From assembly GCF_934294775.1 (NCBI RefSeq), contig NZ_CAKRAH010000012.1, positions 1-64,000 on the forward strand: a stretch of 64,000 bases of DNA, in the 5' to 3' direction. Below the pieces are notes generated by a model. It searched no databases. It was not told the origin of the DNA and worked only from the letters and a program-made list of their open reading frames with translations. Position numbers and translations under genes: made by a program. Origin of the DNA: an uncultured Dorea sp. Lineage in GTDB: Bacteria; Bacillota; Clostridia; Lachnospirales; Lachnospiraceae. Below, one piece after another: positions 16,519 through 25,315 of this stretch. Position 1 is the stretch's first letter. Each line of letters starts with the position of its first letter.

Positions 16519-16548
16519 TTTCACTTATCTTTATCACAGTTGTATAAT
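16519..16548 (+). promoter_or_regulatory. Promoter of the hypothetical/thrE operon
   Basis: TTTCAC (16519-16524) and TATAAT (16543-16548) are 18 bases apart, about 30 bases before the first gene of the plus-strand pair. Confidence 0.55.
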
Positions 16549-16577
16549 TTATTCGGATGAAATATGAAAGGAAGCGT

Positions 16578-17351
16578 ATGATCATGGAAGAGAAAACACT
16601 TTTTCCACGAGAAGAAAAATCAGAAATATTATTTAAGAAAATATCCGAAGATAAATGGGCCTGTGAAAAACTGCTGGAAACATTCTGCAGTTACTTATTC
16701 AGTAACGATGGGGTAGACCTTCCAGACTCTCCATCATCTACAGAATTCACACAAGCTCTTTTCAATTCCTATCGCAACCGGGATTTATCTGCGTTTCTGA
16801 TGGCTATCTGCCAGAATACAGTCTTTGATCTTTTAAGAAATGCATTCCTGATTCCCTATCGGTTCAATGCAGACGGAAAACAGAATCCGATGATTATGAC
16901 AGATGAAAACGGAATTTTACTTCCGGAATATAAAAGATCGATTCATGAACGGGAATACCGTTATTTCCATGAGGTGTATACAGATCTCAGAGCTCCAAAG
17001 AATATTTTTCTGGCACAGGCATACCGCTACAGCCATTCTTATACATCCGACGATATGGAACCGGAACAAAACATCCTGGAAAAGAATAACGGTGTACTGT
17101 TGATCCGTGAATTACCAGATACCGTAAAATTAAAAGAAACCGAAGCAGAAGCTTATTCTGCTATTCTGGATATTGTCATAAAACTTCAGAAAGAGCTTCC
17201 TATGTCCTATGTATTCTATGGACAGGATTCTCTTGTTGAAGATAATAACCATTATGATGAGATCGGAGTTTTCCTTCCGAATTCACATTTCTTAAAAAAT
17301 CTGGAACGCCACGTTTCCAAAGCAGAGGCGATCATTTATGCAGACAACTAA
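16578..17351 (+). CDS. Protein of unknown function, coupled to thrE
   Basis: I do not recognise this 257-residue protein. It is soluble, acidic, rich in aromatic residues and has no signal or membrane segment. Stretches such as FSNDGVDLPDSPSSTEFTQA and KAYR-like aromatic patches give no family match from memory. AAAGGAAG precedes the ATG at 16578; a start 21 bases upstream is less well placed. Its last 14 bases overlap the thrE-type exporter, so the two are translationally coupled and it may serve that transporter or its regulation. Confidence 0.65.
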   Translation: MIMEEKTLFPREEKSEILFKKISEDKWACEKLLETFCSYLFSNDGVDLPDSPSSTEFTQALFNSYRNRDLSAFLMAICQNTVFDLLRNAFLIPYRFNADGKQNPMIMTDENGILLPEYKRSIHEREYRYFHEVYTDLRAPKNIFLAQAYRYSHSYTSDDMEPEQNILEKNNGVLLIRELPDTVKLKETEAEAYSAILDIVIKLQKELPMSYVFYGQDSLVEDNNHYDEIGVFLPNSHFLKNLERHVSKAEAIIYADN

Positions 17352-18684
17352 TTCTGACTTTATTGATATTATGGAAAAAAATCATATGGAGATTCCATGG
17401 CATGATTATGCCAATGATGACAGTAACGTGCTGATTGCAGAGGCCGGATTGATTGAGAAAGCTTCTGTCATTGGCCGCGTGGGGTTAATCATGCTCTCCT
17501 GCGGGACCGGTGCATGGCGTGTACGGACTTCTATGAACCGGCTTTCCAAAGAGCTTGGTGTAACCTGTACGGTAGACGTAGGATTGATGTCTATTGTATT
17601 CAACTGTTTTGATGGAAACGATTGTGTTTCCCAGTCATTGAGTATTGCCAATACAGGAGTGAATACCTCAAAGCTTTACCGCATGGAACAGTTCGTAGAT
17701 CATTTTCCAGAAGAAGAAGCCCATATGACTGGTGAAGATATCCATAAACGACTGGATGAAATTGAGGAAATCCATGCTCTTTATTCACCTGCAAAACTGG
17801 GCCTTGCCGCAGCTCTTGCCTGCTGTGGCTTTACTTTTTTACTCGGAGGTGGACCGGTTGAGATGATTCTGGCTTTTATTGCTGCCGGAATTGGTAATCT
17901 GATCCGTATGAAACTAATCAAACACCATTACACACTGTTTTTGAATATTGCAGTATCTGTATCTGCCGCTTGCTTTACTTATGCAATCTTTCTGAAGCTT
18001 GCGGAACTTGTCTTTCGCATTCCGGAGTTTCATGAGGCTGGTTATATCTGCTCGATGCTGTTCATCATCCCGGGATTTCCATTTATTACAAGCGGGATCG
18101 ACCTTGCAAAACTGGATCTGCGTTCGGGACTGGAACGGCTTACTTATGCAATCATTATCGTTATGGTTGCCACTTTATTTGCATGGATCATGGCTTTACT
18201 TCTGCATCTGGAACCGGCCGATTTTACAGCGCTGCATTTAAGCGCTACTACCCGTCTAATCTTCCGTGTGATTGCAAGCTTTTGCGGAGTATTCGGTTTC
18301 TCGATCATGTTCAACAGTTCCCATTCAATGGCAGCAACGGCTGCATTTATTGGCGCCATTGCCAATACACTCCGGCTTGAACTTGTTGATTTCACACATA
18401 TGCCTCCGGCCGCCGCCGCATTTATCGGGGCTCTGACTGCCGGATTGCTTGCTTCTTTTATTAAGAAGAGTAACGGATATCCGAGAATCTCGCTTACCGT
18501 GCCTTCTATTGTGATCATGGTTCCGGGACTTTACCTGTACCGTGCGATTTATAATTTCGGGATTATGTCCCTGCCGGATGCGGTTTCGTGGTTTACTTCA
18601 GCGATTATGATTATTGTAATGTTACCTCTCGGACTGATCTTTGCCAGAATTCTGACCGATCGGACGTTCCGGTATTGTACGTAA
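17338..18684 (+). CDS. Threonine/serine exporter family protein (ThrE, single-chain)
   Basis: The 448-residue product joins both halves of the ThrE family. The N-terminal half has the soluble domain with EAGLIEKASVIGRVGLIMLS, SCGTGAWRVRTSMNRLSKEL and TCTVDVGLMSIVF, then about five helices. The C-terminal half (from about residue 290) adds a second set of helices with FCGVFGFSIMFNSSHSMAAT and PSIVIMVPGLYLYRAIYNFG. In many Firmicutes the halves are separate genes; here they are fused. ThrE exports threonine and serine using the proton gradient. GAGGCG lies upstream of the ATG. Confidence 0.88.
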   Translation: MQTTNSDFIDIMEKNHMEIPWHDYANDDSNVLIAEAGLIEKASVIGRVGLIMLSCGTGAWRVRTSMNRLSKELGVTCTVDVGLMSIVFNCFDGNDCVSQSLSIANTGVNTSKLYRMEQFVDHFPEEEAHMTGEDIHKRLDEIEEIHALYSPAKLGLAAALACCGFTFLLGGGPVEMILAFIAAGIGNLIRMKLIKHHYTLFLNIAVSVSAACFTYAIFLKLAELVFRIPEFHEAGYICSMLFIIPGFPFITSGIDLAKLDLRSGLERLTYAIIIVMVATLFAWIMALLLHLEPADFTALHLSATTRLIFRVIASFCGVFGFSIMFNSSHSMAATAAFIGAIANTLRLELVDFTHMPPAAAAFIGALTAGLLASFIKKSNGYPRISLTVPSIVIMVPGLYLYRAIYNFGIMSLPDAVSWFTSAIMIIVMLPLGLIFARILTDRTFRYCT

Positions 18685-18730
18685 AATCTTTTACTTTAAA
18701 TAGCTTCTTTTCTCCCTCTTTAAAACCAGC

Positions 18731-18763
18731 AGGGACAGGAAAAAATCCATTTTTCCTGTCCCC
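18731..18763. terminator. GGGACAGG-type hairpin between convergent genes
   Basis: GGGACAGGAAAAA (18732-18744) pairs with TTTTTCCTGTCCC (18749-18761). It lies between the convergent thrE-type gene and ddh and can end both. The GGGACAGG/GGGACGG core recurs in the multi-arm element at 58.8 kb. Confidence 0.75.
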
Positions 18764-18792
18764 ATTGGTTTTCATACTATGGTATCTAAAAA

Positions 18793-19779
18793 TTACAGCA
18801 TATGTGCTCTTAACTCTTCCGGTGTCATCTGAGACAGCATAGCCGGTGCGATATCGAATACGCTTCTTGCTCCTGATTCACCCTTCTTAGAAAGTCTGTG
18901 TGCTGCACGTGCATAAGCAACCAGAACGCTTCCCGTGAATTCTGGGTTGGAATCCAGTTTCAGAGAATATTCGATCACATGCTTGTTGCCTTCGCATCCT
19001 GTCTCTCCGGTACGGATCACGAATCCACCGTGAGGCATCTTGCTGTGGTTTTCTTTTAATTCTTCTTCTGTGATAAATGTTACTGTTGTATCATATTCAT
19101 CAAAGTAGTTCGGCATCGTCTTGATTGCTTCTTCGATGGCTTCTTTATCTGCTCCTTCTTCTGCTACTACATAACACTCTCTTAAGTGTTTCTGTCTTGT
19201 AGTCAGTTCCGGTTCGCTTCCGCTTCTTACCTGATCAACTGCTGCTTCGATCGGTACAGTATACTGAATTCCGTTCTTTACTCCCTCGATACGGCGGATT
19301 GCATCCGAATGACCCTGGCTGACACCTTTTCCCCAGAATGTATAAGTACTTCCCTGTACCAGAATGGACTCTGCATACAGGCGGTTCAGTGAAAACATTC
19401 CCGGATCCCAGCCTACTGAGATAATACTTACATTCTTTCCTTCTTTTGCTGCTTCATCTACATCGGCAAAGTACTCCGGAATCTTTGCATGTGTGTCAAA
19501 GCTGTCAATGGTATTGAATGATGCTGCTACCTTAGGTCCGATTACCGGAAGATCTGTTGCAGATCCGCCACAAAGGATCATAACATCAATATCATCTTTC
19601 ATAGCTTCCATATCATCAAAATGCTTTACTTCTGCTCCTTCGGTCTGGATCTTGACACTTGCAGGATCTCTTCTTGTAAATACCGCTTTTAATTCCATAT
19701 CATCATTACGTTTGATGGACTGTTCTACTCCACGTCCGATATTACCGTATCCTACGATACCAATTCTGATTTTATCCAT
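18793..19779 (-). CDS. ddh: meso-Diaminopimelate D-dehydrogenase
   Basis: The 328-residue product starts with the NADP-binding fold IRIGIVGYGNIGRGVEQSIK and has VFTRRDP, MILCGGSATDLP, NTIDSFDTHAKIPEY, SVGWDPGMFSLNRLYAESIL and WGKGVSQGHSDAIRRIEGV, the Ddh active-site series. The enzyme makes meso-DAP from tetrahydrodipicolinate in one step for lysine and peptidoglycan. AGAGAGG lies upstream of the ATG. It stands alone. Confidence 0.95.
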   Translation of the reverse strand: MDKIRIGIVGYGNIGRGVEQSIKRNDDMELKAVFTRRDPASVKIQTEGAEVKHFDDMEAMKDDIDVMILCGGSATDLPVIGPKVAASFNTIDSFDTHAKIPEYFADVDEAAKEGKNVSIISVGWDPGMFSLNRLYAESILVQGSTYTFWGKGVSQGHSDAIRRIEGVKNGIQYTVPIEAAVDQVRSGSEPELTTRQKHLRECYVVAEEGADKEAIEEAIKTMPNYFDEYDTTVTFITEEELKENHSKMPHGGFVIRTGETGCEGNKHVIEYSLKLDSNPEFTGSVLVAYARAAHRLSKKGESGARSVFDIAPAMLSQMTPEELRAHML

Positions 19780-19964
19780 GATACTACCTCTCTTTTTTAC
19801 TAATTTTTTAGGTTGATTATAGCATAGATTTTTATGATATAAAACACCCTAAGCATACACTTATCCTATATCTTCCCTTTATGAGAAAATTTGTTAATAT
19901 AAGAGAAAGCCAAATTTATGAAGTGAACTCTGTATTTCACTTTATCAGACAAGAGAATTTCATT

Positions 19965-20060
19965 ATGATTACATTAGAACATTTCGACGAAGTTGATATG
20001 CTACTAAAAATGTGCAGAAAGTTCTATGGCTTCCTGCACACTTTTATTATCTGTCTATAA
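19965..20060 (+). other. 31-codon ORF with embedded terminator (possible gene scar)
   Basis: An ATG at 19965, preceded by AAGAGAA, opens a frame reading MITLEHFDEVDMLLKMCRKF and ending at a TAA at 20058. The sequence looks protein-like, but a hairpin with T-run lies inside its last third. I read it as the front of a lost gene joined to a terminator, or a chance ORF. The rest of 19780-20085 shows no other feature. Confidence 0.3.
20011..20047 (+). terminator. Terminator hairpin before the ABC gene
   Basis: TGTGCAGAAAG (20011-20021) pairs, with one mismatch, with CTTCCTGCACA (20030-20040) and is followed by CTTTTATT on the plus strand. Confidence 0.6.
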
Positions 20061-20085
20061 CATTTTCCCGCAACTGAAAGTCCAT

Positions 20086-21810
20086 CTATCCCATCTCATT
20101 ATAATGAGCATAGATTCCGCCCTTCTTTAACAGTTCTTCGTGTGTTCCACGCTCTGCGATTCCATTATCTGCCACTACAAGAATCTCATCCGCATTGCGG
20201 ATTGTTGATAGTCTGTGCGCAATCGTAATCGTCGTCCGGTTCTTCGCAAGTTCTTCCAGACTCTTCTGTATCCATCGTTCACTCTCATTATCCAGCGCAC
20301 TCGTCGCCTCATCCAGAATGAGGATCGATGGATTCTTAAGAAATACCCTTGCAATCGAAATTCTCTGCTTCTGCCCGCCGGAAAGTCTCGTTCCACGCTC
20401 TCCGACAAATGTATCATATCCATCTGGAAGTTCCATAATAAAATCATGGATATTCGCTTTTCTTGCCGCTTCTTCAATCTCTTCCATGGATGCTCCCGTT
20501 TTTCCGTATGCGATATTTTCCTTAATACTTCCACAGAACAGGTACACATCCTGCTGTACCAGTCCAATCTGATTACGAAGACTTTCTAACGTCAGTCCTC
20601 TGACATCCTGCCCGTCAATCGTAACACGTCCTCCTGTTACATCATAGAATCTTGGAAGCAGGGAACAGATTGTTGTCTTACCGCTTCCCGAAGGTCCGAC
20701 TAATGCCACCGACCTTCCTGCCGGAATATCAAATGTAACATGCGAAAGCACCGGTGTCTCATCATCACTATAATGAAAAGATACATCCTCATAAGACACA
20801 TGTCCTTTTACTTCTTCCAATGTCCTTGCATCCGGTGCATCCACAATCTCCGGCTCTGTCTCCACCACATCCAGAAATCTCCTGAATCCAGACAGACCCT
20901 TTTGCATCATTTCCGTAAGTTCTACCAATATCTGGACCGGGCTGATAAAGATACCGATGTAAAGTGCATACATCGCAAGATCCGCTGCCTCCATCTTCCC
21001 ATGTGCGATCAGCCAGCCGCCGAATACCAGTGTGACCAGATACATCATCCCCTGAAAGAACAGATTACCGCTCATAAAACTTCCCATACATTTATAATTG
21101 GCATCCTTGGAACGCAGAAATCCCTGATTGCTTTTTTTAAACTTCTCCCGTTCAATCTCTTCATTTGCAAAAGACTGTACGACACGGATTCCTGCCAGTG
21201 TATCCTGAAGGCTGGAATTAACATCTCCAATCTTACGCCGGTTATCCATGAATGTTGCCTGCATCTTCTTATTCTGTCCATATGAAAAGAACAACATAAA
21301 CCCAACCAGAACCACAAGCGGTATTGCAAGTCTCCAGTTGATCAAAAACAGAAAAATGAATGAACCAATAATTTTGATCAGGGAAATGAATAAGTTCTCC
21401 GGTCCATGATGTGCAAATTCCGAGATATCAAAAAGATCCGATACAAGCTTACTCATCATCTGCCCGGAGTTATTCTGATCATAATATGAAAATGATAATT
21501 TCTCATAATGGTCAAAAAGCTGCTGTCTCATGTCCCGTTCCATATTCGCTCCCATCATATGTCCCTGATAGCTGACATAATATTTACAAAATGCCTGTAA
21601 GATATAGATTACAAGCAGCCCTGCTCCAATCGGGAGTAAAGCATGTAATATATTGTCTGCCGGTTCTGTAAACAACGTCTTCGTAAGCGTCCGTAATATC
21701 TGTGGAAATGCCAGATCTACCAGACTTATAACCGCCGCACAGACCAGATCCAGAAAGAATACCGCCTTATACGGGGCATAATACTGGATGAATTTTTTCA
21801 TTGTATGCAT
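20086..21810 (-). CDS. ABC transporter, fused permease and ATPase (MsbA-type exporter)
   Basis: The 574-residue protein has six membrane helices in residues 15-300 and a canonical ATPase domain: Walker A ALVGPSGSGKTTI, Q-loop IGLVQQDVYLF, signature RLSGGQKQRISIARVFL, Walker B SILILDEATSALD and H-loop ITIAHRLSTIRNADE. All catalytic residues are intact, so it can work as a homodimer exporting lipids, peptides or drugs; the substrate is unknown. AGGGAA lies upstream of the ATG. It is a single gene without an adjacent partner. Confidence 0.9.
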   Translation of the reverse strand: MHTMKKFIQYYAPYKAVFFLDLVCAAVISLVDLAFPQILRTLTKTLFTEPADNILHALLPIGAGLLVIYILQAFCKYYVSYQGHMMGANMERDMRQQLFDHYEKLSFSYYDQNNSGQMMSKLVSDLFDISEFAHHGPENLFISLIKIIGSFIFLFLINWRLAIPLVVLVGFMLFFSYGQNKKMQATFMDNRRKIGDVNSSLQDTLAGIRVVQSFANEEIEREKFKKSNQGFLRSKDANYKCMGSFMSGNLFFQGMMYLVTLVFGGWLIAHGKMEAADLAMYALYIGIFISPVQILVELTEMMQKGLSGFRRFLDVVETEPEIVDAPDARTLEEVKGHVSYEDVSFHYSDDETPVLSHVTFDIPAGRSVALVGPSGSGKTTICSLLPRFYDVTGGRVTIDGQDVRGLTLESLRNQIGLVQQDVYLFCGSIKENIAYGKTGASMEEIEEAARKANIHDFIMELPDGYDTFVGERGTRLSGGQKQRISIARVFLKNPSILILDEATSALDNESERWIQKSLEELAKNRTTITIAHRLSTIRNADEILVVADNGIAERGTHEELLKKGGIYAHYNEMG

Positions 21811-21912
21811 TGTATATTCCCTGCCTTTTCCTATAAACTCAATCTACTATATTATAGGATATCCAGCAGGAATTGAAAACTATAAATCACATCTATATAT
21901 TTTTTTTATCTT

Positions 21913-22107
21913 TTATAAGAATTTTGCATTCTTTGTCGTCTTCTGGATCACCTTATCAAAAATGTATAACAATCCCGGTAATACCAGAAATACGATACAA
22001 AGTGAGAAGATTGTTCCTTTTCCAAGGAAATATCCAAGCTGGATGGAACTGATGATCAGATATGCAATATAGAAGATCGTTGATCCTGTAAAATACGGAA
22101 CCGCCAT
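21913..22107 (-). pseudogene. MMPL/RND-family transporter remnant with internal deletion
   Basis: The 64-codon frame begins AVPYFTGSTIFYIAYLIISS IQLG and continues YFLGKGTIFSLCIVFLVLP GLLYIFDKVIQKTTKNAKFL. The first part matches a mid-protein helix of clostridial MMPL exporters, where IQLG is normally followed by ATVDYA. The second part matches the final helix and C-terminus. More than a hundred residues are missing between them, so this is a deletion scar that happens to stay in frame. Confidence 0.65.
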
Positions 22108-22289
22108 GAGGACATTTACGCCTTATTCAAATGGACTTTAGAATCCGAGTCGATTGAAATTATTAAATGGTTGCATACCTTTCCCAGACAATGCAAAATA
22201 CGCTGCCAGTAGCTATAAAATCTTTTAATCCGAACAGCTGATCTGCGGCTCTTCAATTACTTTTTTGGACTTTTTATCCTATTATACGG
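22108..22289. other. Intergenic stretch with unassignable coding-like fragments
   Basis: Short open stretches exist in both directions, for example a plus-strand frame from about 22109 reading EDIYALFKWTLESESIEIIK, and a minus-strand frame near 22270-22230 reading KKSKKVIEEPQISCSD. None has a start, RBS or recognisable family. The segment lies between two truncated genes and may be a patchwork of deletion remnants. Confidence 0.35.
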
Positions 22290-22910
22290 TTACACGCCAA
22301 GAATCTTCTCTAATTCTATATGCGGATGCTCCCGATCTGCCTGATAAACATCCACATAATTCATAGCGGCACCGCCGTCCATATATGCCGGGAACAGGAA
22401 ACCACACTCCGGTTCCCCCAGTTCATAATCCCCGCTTACGGGACAGATCGCACAGATCAGATATTCAAACATATTTTCTGATTCCCCCAGACGGACATGA
22501 TCCTTTCCTTTCGCCGGAATATCATATCTATCGTGAAATACATAGATTGCATAATCTCCCTCTACCTGATACTGTTCTCCTACAATCTCATAAAACGTCT
22601 CCATCAGTGCATCATTTTTCAGACCACATGCACGCATTCCCATCAGAAGTTTCCACATGCTGTCGCCTTTCATCTTTTCACTGGAAAATGCATATTCTTT
22701 CAGATTCTTATTCGTATCTGCAAATGGGATCTGCTTTGCTATCTGAAGATTTTTTTCTTTCTCATCCGGACTTAATTTCAAAAATCCAGTGTTAAATGTA
22801 CCATCTATATATCCTTCCTGATCCATATATCCACCTGCAATTCTTGTGATGGATGTCCTTTTTACTGTCATTCTCCTGGTCAGTGCCAGCATATCTTCTC
22901 TGTCTATCAT
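22290..22910 (-). CDS. DUF4317-like protein, apparently C-terminally truncated
   Basis: The product of about 206 residues resembles the N-terminal half of DUF4317: ALTRRMTVKRTSITRIAGGY, YIDGTFNTGFLKLSPDEKE, FHDRYDIPAKGKD and CAICPVSGDYELGEPECGFL. That family is usually about 370-390 residues, so the C-terminal half is missing and the stop follows EKILGV directly. The function of the family is unknown. A GTG at 22940 overlapping the previous stop is an alternative start; I prefer the ATG at 22910 by family alignment. Confidence 0.6.
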   Translation of the reverse strand: MIDREDMLALTRRMTVKRTSITRIAGGYMDQEGYIDGTFNTGFLKLSPDEKEKNLQIAKQIPFADTNKNLKEYAFSSEKMKGDSMWKLLMGMRACGLKNDALMETFYEIVGEQYQVEGDYAIYVFHDRYDIPAKGKDHVRLGESENMFEYLICAICPVSGDYELGEPECGFLFPAYMDGGAAMNYVDVYQADREHPHIELEKILGV

Positions 22911-22936
22911 AGTTCTTAATTTTCCGCTTTTTATAT

Positions 22937-23464
22937 TCACTCATTCAATTCTATCCGTACAATATCCTTATGCGGATTTGTCTTTGCCAGTCCGATCTCT
23001 GTCACAGATACTTCCATCGGGACGAAATGTTCCTGCATCAGGGAAAATGCTTCCCTCATCTGTTCTTTTGTCAGCTTCTTTCCCACTGTCAGATGCGGAA
23101 GCCACTGCATCGGCTGATAATACCGGCTCATCTTTATATCTGTAAGTTCAATTAACTGCTTATGGATTTCTTCCGCCGTCTGCTGCAGATACTGATTCAA
23201 AACCGGGGTTATATATAGCACATATGGAAATAATGCCCCAACCGATACCAACTGTATCTTTCCTTTTCGCAGCCGATCTTTTAATACATTCATTTTCTCC
23301 GTCAATCCAGCCTCATCTTTCGTCTCTACCGAAACAATGGTCAGGTGAGGCGGGACATGATTGTCTGTCATAAATGTATTGCCGGTTTTATCTGCAATCT
23401 TTTCTATATATCTGGAAATGACCCGGCTGCTTTTTTCATCAAAATAAACCGATACCAGATACAT
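22937..23464 (-). CDS. 2H phosphoesterase (2'-5' RNA ligase/LigT-like)
   Basis: The 175-residue product has the two H-x-T motifs of 2H phosphoesterases, VPPHLTIVSVE at about residue 39 and WLPHLTVGKKL at about residue 131. Such enzymes cleave or form 2',5'- or cyclic phosphodiesters. The ATG at 23464 overlaps the flavodoxin stop region (ATGTAAGATG), giving translational coupling. The longer frame to 23506 lies in flavodoxin sequence and is rejected. Confidence 0.75.
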   Translation of the reverse strand: MYLVSVYFDEKSSRVISRYIEKIADKTGNTFMTDNHVPPHLTIVSVETKDEAGLTEKMNVLKDRLRKGKIQLVSVGALFPYVLYITPVLNQYLQQTAEEIHKQLIELTDIKMSRYYQPMQWLPHLTVGKKLTKEQMREAFSLMQEHFVPMEVSVTEIGLAKTNPHKDIVRIELNE

Positions 23465-23465
23465 C

Positions 23466-23939
23466 TTACATCCAGCTCTTAAGCCAGCTTTCGATTTCAG
23501 ATGCACCTGCTCTGTTCAGCAGTTTTTCTGAAACGAATTCTGCCGACTTATCCACAGACTCTTTTAATCTGTCTACCGTATTCCCGAATCCACTTCCGCC
23601 AGATGTGGCAAAAAGTGCAATTTTCTTTCCTGAGAAATCATAGCTTTCCAGGAATGTGTTGACGATTGTCGGTGCCACATACCACCAGATTGGGAATCCA
23701 ATGATCACATTATCATACTGCTCCATATTTTCTACTGTTCCTGTTGTTGCAGGTCTGAAAGATGGATCGTTCATCTCTACTGTACTTCTTGCATTTTTAT
23801 CCATCCAGTTTAAATCTTCACTGGTATATGGAACTTCTGGTTTAATCTCAAAAAGATCCGCTCCTGCTGCCTCTGCAACCTTTTTTGCTACGCTTTCTGT
23901 TGTTCCGCTTGCGCTAAAATATGCTACTAATGTTTTCAT
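23466..23939 (-). CDS. Flavodoxin
   Basis: The 157-residue protein opens with KTLVAYFSASGTTESVAKKV, the FMN phosphate-binding loop, followed by EVPYTSEDLNWMDKNARSTV, NVIIGFPIWWYVAPTIVNTF (aromatic FMN stacking) and ALFATSGGSGFGNTVDRLKE. It is an electron carrier or NAD(P)H-oxidoreductase-like flavodoxin of the short clostridial type. GAAAGGAGA supports the start. It shares an operon with the 2H phosphoesterase, downstream of the TetR gene. Confidence 0.9.
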   Translation of the reverse strand: MKTLVAYFSASGTTESVAKKVAEAAGADLFEIKPEVPYTSEDLNWMDKNARSTVEMNDPSFRPATTGTVENMEQYDNVIIGFPIWWYVAPTIVNTFLESYDFSGKKIALFATSGGSGFGNTVDRLKESVDKSAEFVSEKLLNRAGASEIESWLKSWM

Positions 23940-24013
23940 GATATCTGTCTCCTTTCAAAATTATATCTTTTATATCCTTCAAACATTTTTATAATATCAG
24001 ATGTTATAAAATA

Positions 24014-24634
24014 TCACTTTAGAAGCTTTTTTATCGCTGCCTTTGTCAGTTCATACACTGAATTATAAGTATAATCAACGCCGGCTTCTTCCATTGCTTT
24101 TTTCTGCTTATCTGTCACAACTGTATATGGATAGATTCCAAACATAAATGGGAAAAATGCATAGACAAATTCCTGCCTTTTTTCAATATCCATATCTGGT
24201 CTGAATTTAGCAAGAATCCCCATCATGGCTCTTAAGGAATTCCCATACGAAACTTTGAATTCCACCAGCATCTCTATCCGGCTGTTCTCTTCCAGATCAT
24301 AATGATTCATCGACAGAATCTTCAAAAGCTGGTGTCTCCGGTCCAGTGACTCTGCAATCTCGGAAGCAATCTCTTCATCATCCAGGCTTTCATGTTCTTC
24401 CACGATCTTGTGAAGATCCAGTATCCATGCATCGTATTCTCTTTTTAACAGTGCAAGAAATATCTCTTCCTTCGTCTCAAAGTAATTATAAATCGAGGTT
24501 CTGGAAAATGAAGTGACATTTCCAATCTCCTTTATCGTAATGTCTTTAAAACTCATTGTCTGATAAAGAGTTTTACATGCATTGATAATCTCTTCTTTTC
24601 TTGCATTGGTTCTTTCTTCTGATCTTGCCGGCAT
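24014..24634 (-). CDS. TetR-family transcriptional regulator
   Basis: The 206-residue protein has a TetR helix-turn-helix in its first 60 residues (IINACKTLYQTMSFKDITIK, then EIGNVTSFSRTSIYNYFETK, EEIFLALL) and a long helical ligand domain. AAGGAAGG lies upstream of the ATG. The palindrome TGACA-N3-TGTCA lies about 100 bases upstream, and two more copies flank the promoter of the broken flavodoxin lipoprotein gene, so it probably represses itself and that gene. Confidence 0.88.
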   Translation of the reverse strand: MPARSEERTNARKEEIINACKTLYQTMSFKDITIKEIGNVTSFSRTSIYNYFETKEEIFLALLKREYDAWILDLHKIVEEHESLDDEEIASEIAESLDRRHQLLKILSMNHYDLEENSRIEMLVEFKVSYGNSLRAMMGILAKFRPDMDIEKRQEFVYAFFPFMFGIYPYTVVTDKQKKAMEEAGVDYTYNSVYELTKAAIKKLLK

Positions 24635-24731
24635 GAAGATACCTTCCTTCCATTCTTTTCATGGTCAGGAAGCTGCATTGATCTAAAATTCTCATAATGA
24701 AGCTTTCTGACTATGGACTGTGTTTTATTTC

Positions 24732-24744
24732 TGACATATTGTCA
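24732..24744. promoter_or_regulatory. Predicted TetR operator, TGACA-TAT-TGTCA
   Basis: A perfect 13-base palindrome overlaps a likely -10 region (TATTAT) upstream of the TetR gene. The same half-sites recur at 25234 and 25272. Confidence 0.6.
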
Positions 24745-24785
24745 TAATAGCATAAATTGATGCTTTTTTAAACTATTTTGCCAAA

Positions 24786-25209
24786 TTACTTTGTCAATCC
24801 TTCTATTCCTTTTTGAATATCCGTATTGTCTGCGTTCGCATCAAAGCGATATCCTCCCTGGATATCGAGATCTATCATTATAATCGAGATCTTCACTTGT
24901 ATATGCTTCCGCCGGTACAATTTCCAGAATGTCAGCCGGTAATTCTTCCGAAAGCTTTTCTGCAACTTTTTTTGTGTTGCCTGTACCTGAAAAATATACT
25001 ACCACTGTATCTTTTGCTCCTGCATCGCCGGACTGTCCATTCCCAGATTCTCTCTTTTTGCCTACATTCTGTTTCTTATCATCTGTGTCTGTTACTGTCT
25101 GGCTTTTTTCCGTGCTTTTCTTTTCTGATTCTGCATCAGAAGAATTGCTACATGCCATGAGACTTAATACTGCCAATAGGCTTAGTGTGACTGTTATCCA
25201 TTTTTTCAT
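24786..25209 (-). pseudogene. Flavodoxin lipoprotein, internally deleted and frameshifted
   Basis: The N-terminus is a lipoprotein signal (KKWITVTLSLLAVLSLMAC, lipobox LMAC), a Ser/Lys/Asp-rich linker and the start of a flavodoxin (TVVVYFSGTGNTKKVAEKLS, EIVPAEAYTSEDLDYNDR). Then the frame goes into nonsense and stops at 24841. In another frame, 24786 to about 24850 encodes GGYRFDANADNTDIQKGIEG, a typical flavodoxin C-terminus. About 100 residues are gone. The ten bases ATCGAGATCT occur twice at the junction (24861-24900 region). The promoter is intact and carries two predicted TetR operators. Confidence 0.82.
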
Positions 25210-25233
25210 AATGCTCCTCCAATCTTTTTATTT

Positions 25234-25285
25234 TGACATCGTGTCAGTACATTTTCATTATAAAGGCATACTGACGTTGTGTCAA
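25234..25285 (-). promoter_or_regulatory. Consensus promoter flanked by two TetR-type operators
   Basis: On the minus strand TTGACA (25285-25280), a 17-base spacer and TATAAT (25262-25257) form a perfect promoter. TGACG-TTG-TGTCA (25272-25284) overlaps the -35 box and TGACA-TCG-TGTCA (25234-25246) lies just after the start point, an arrangement expected for tight repression. A larger inverted repeat (25263-25294) may also act as a terminator for the gene upstream. Confidence 0.75.
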
Positions 25286-25315
25286 TATGCCTTTACATGC
25301 CAAATATAACAGATA

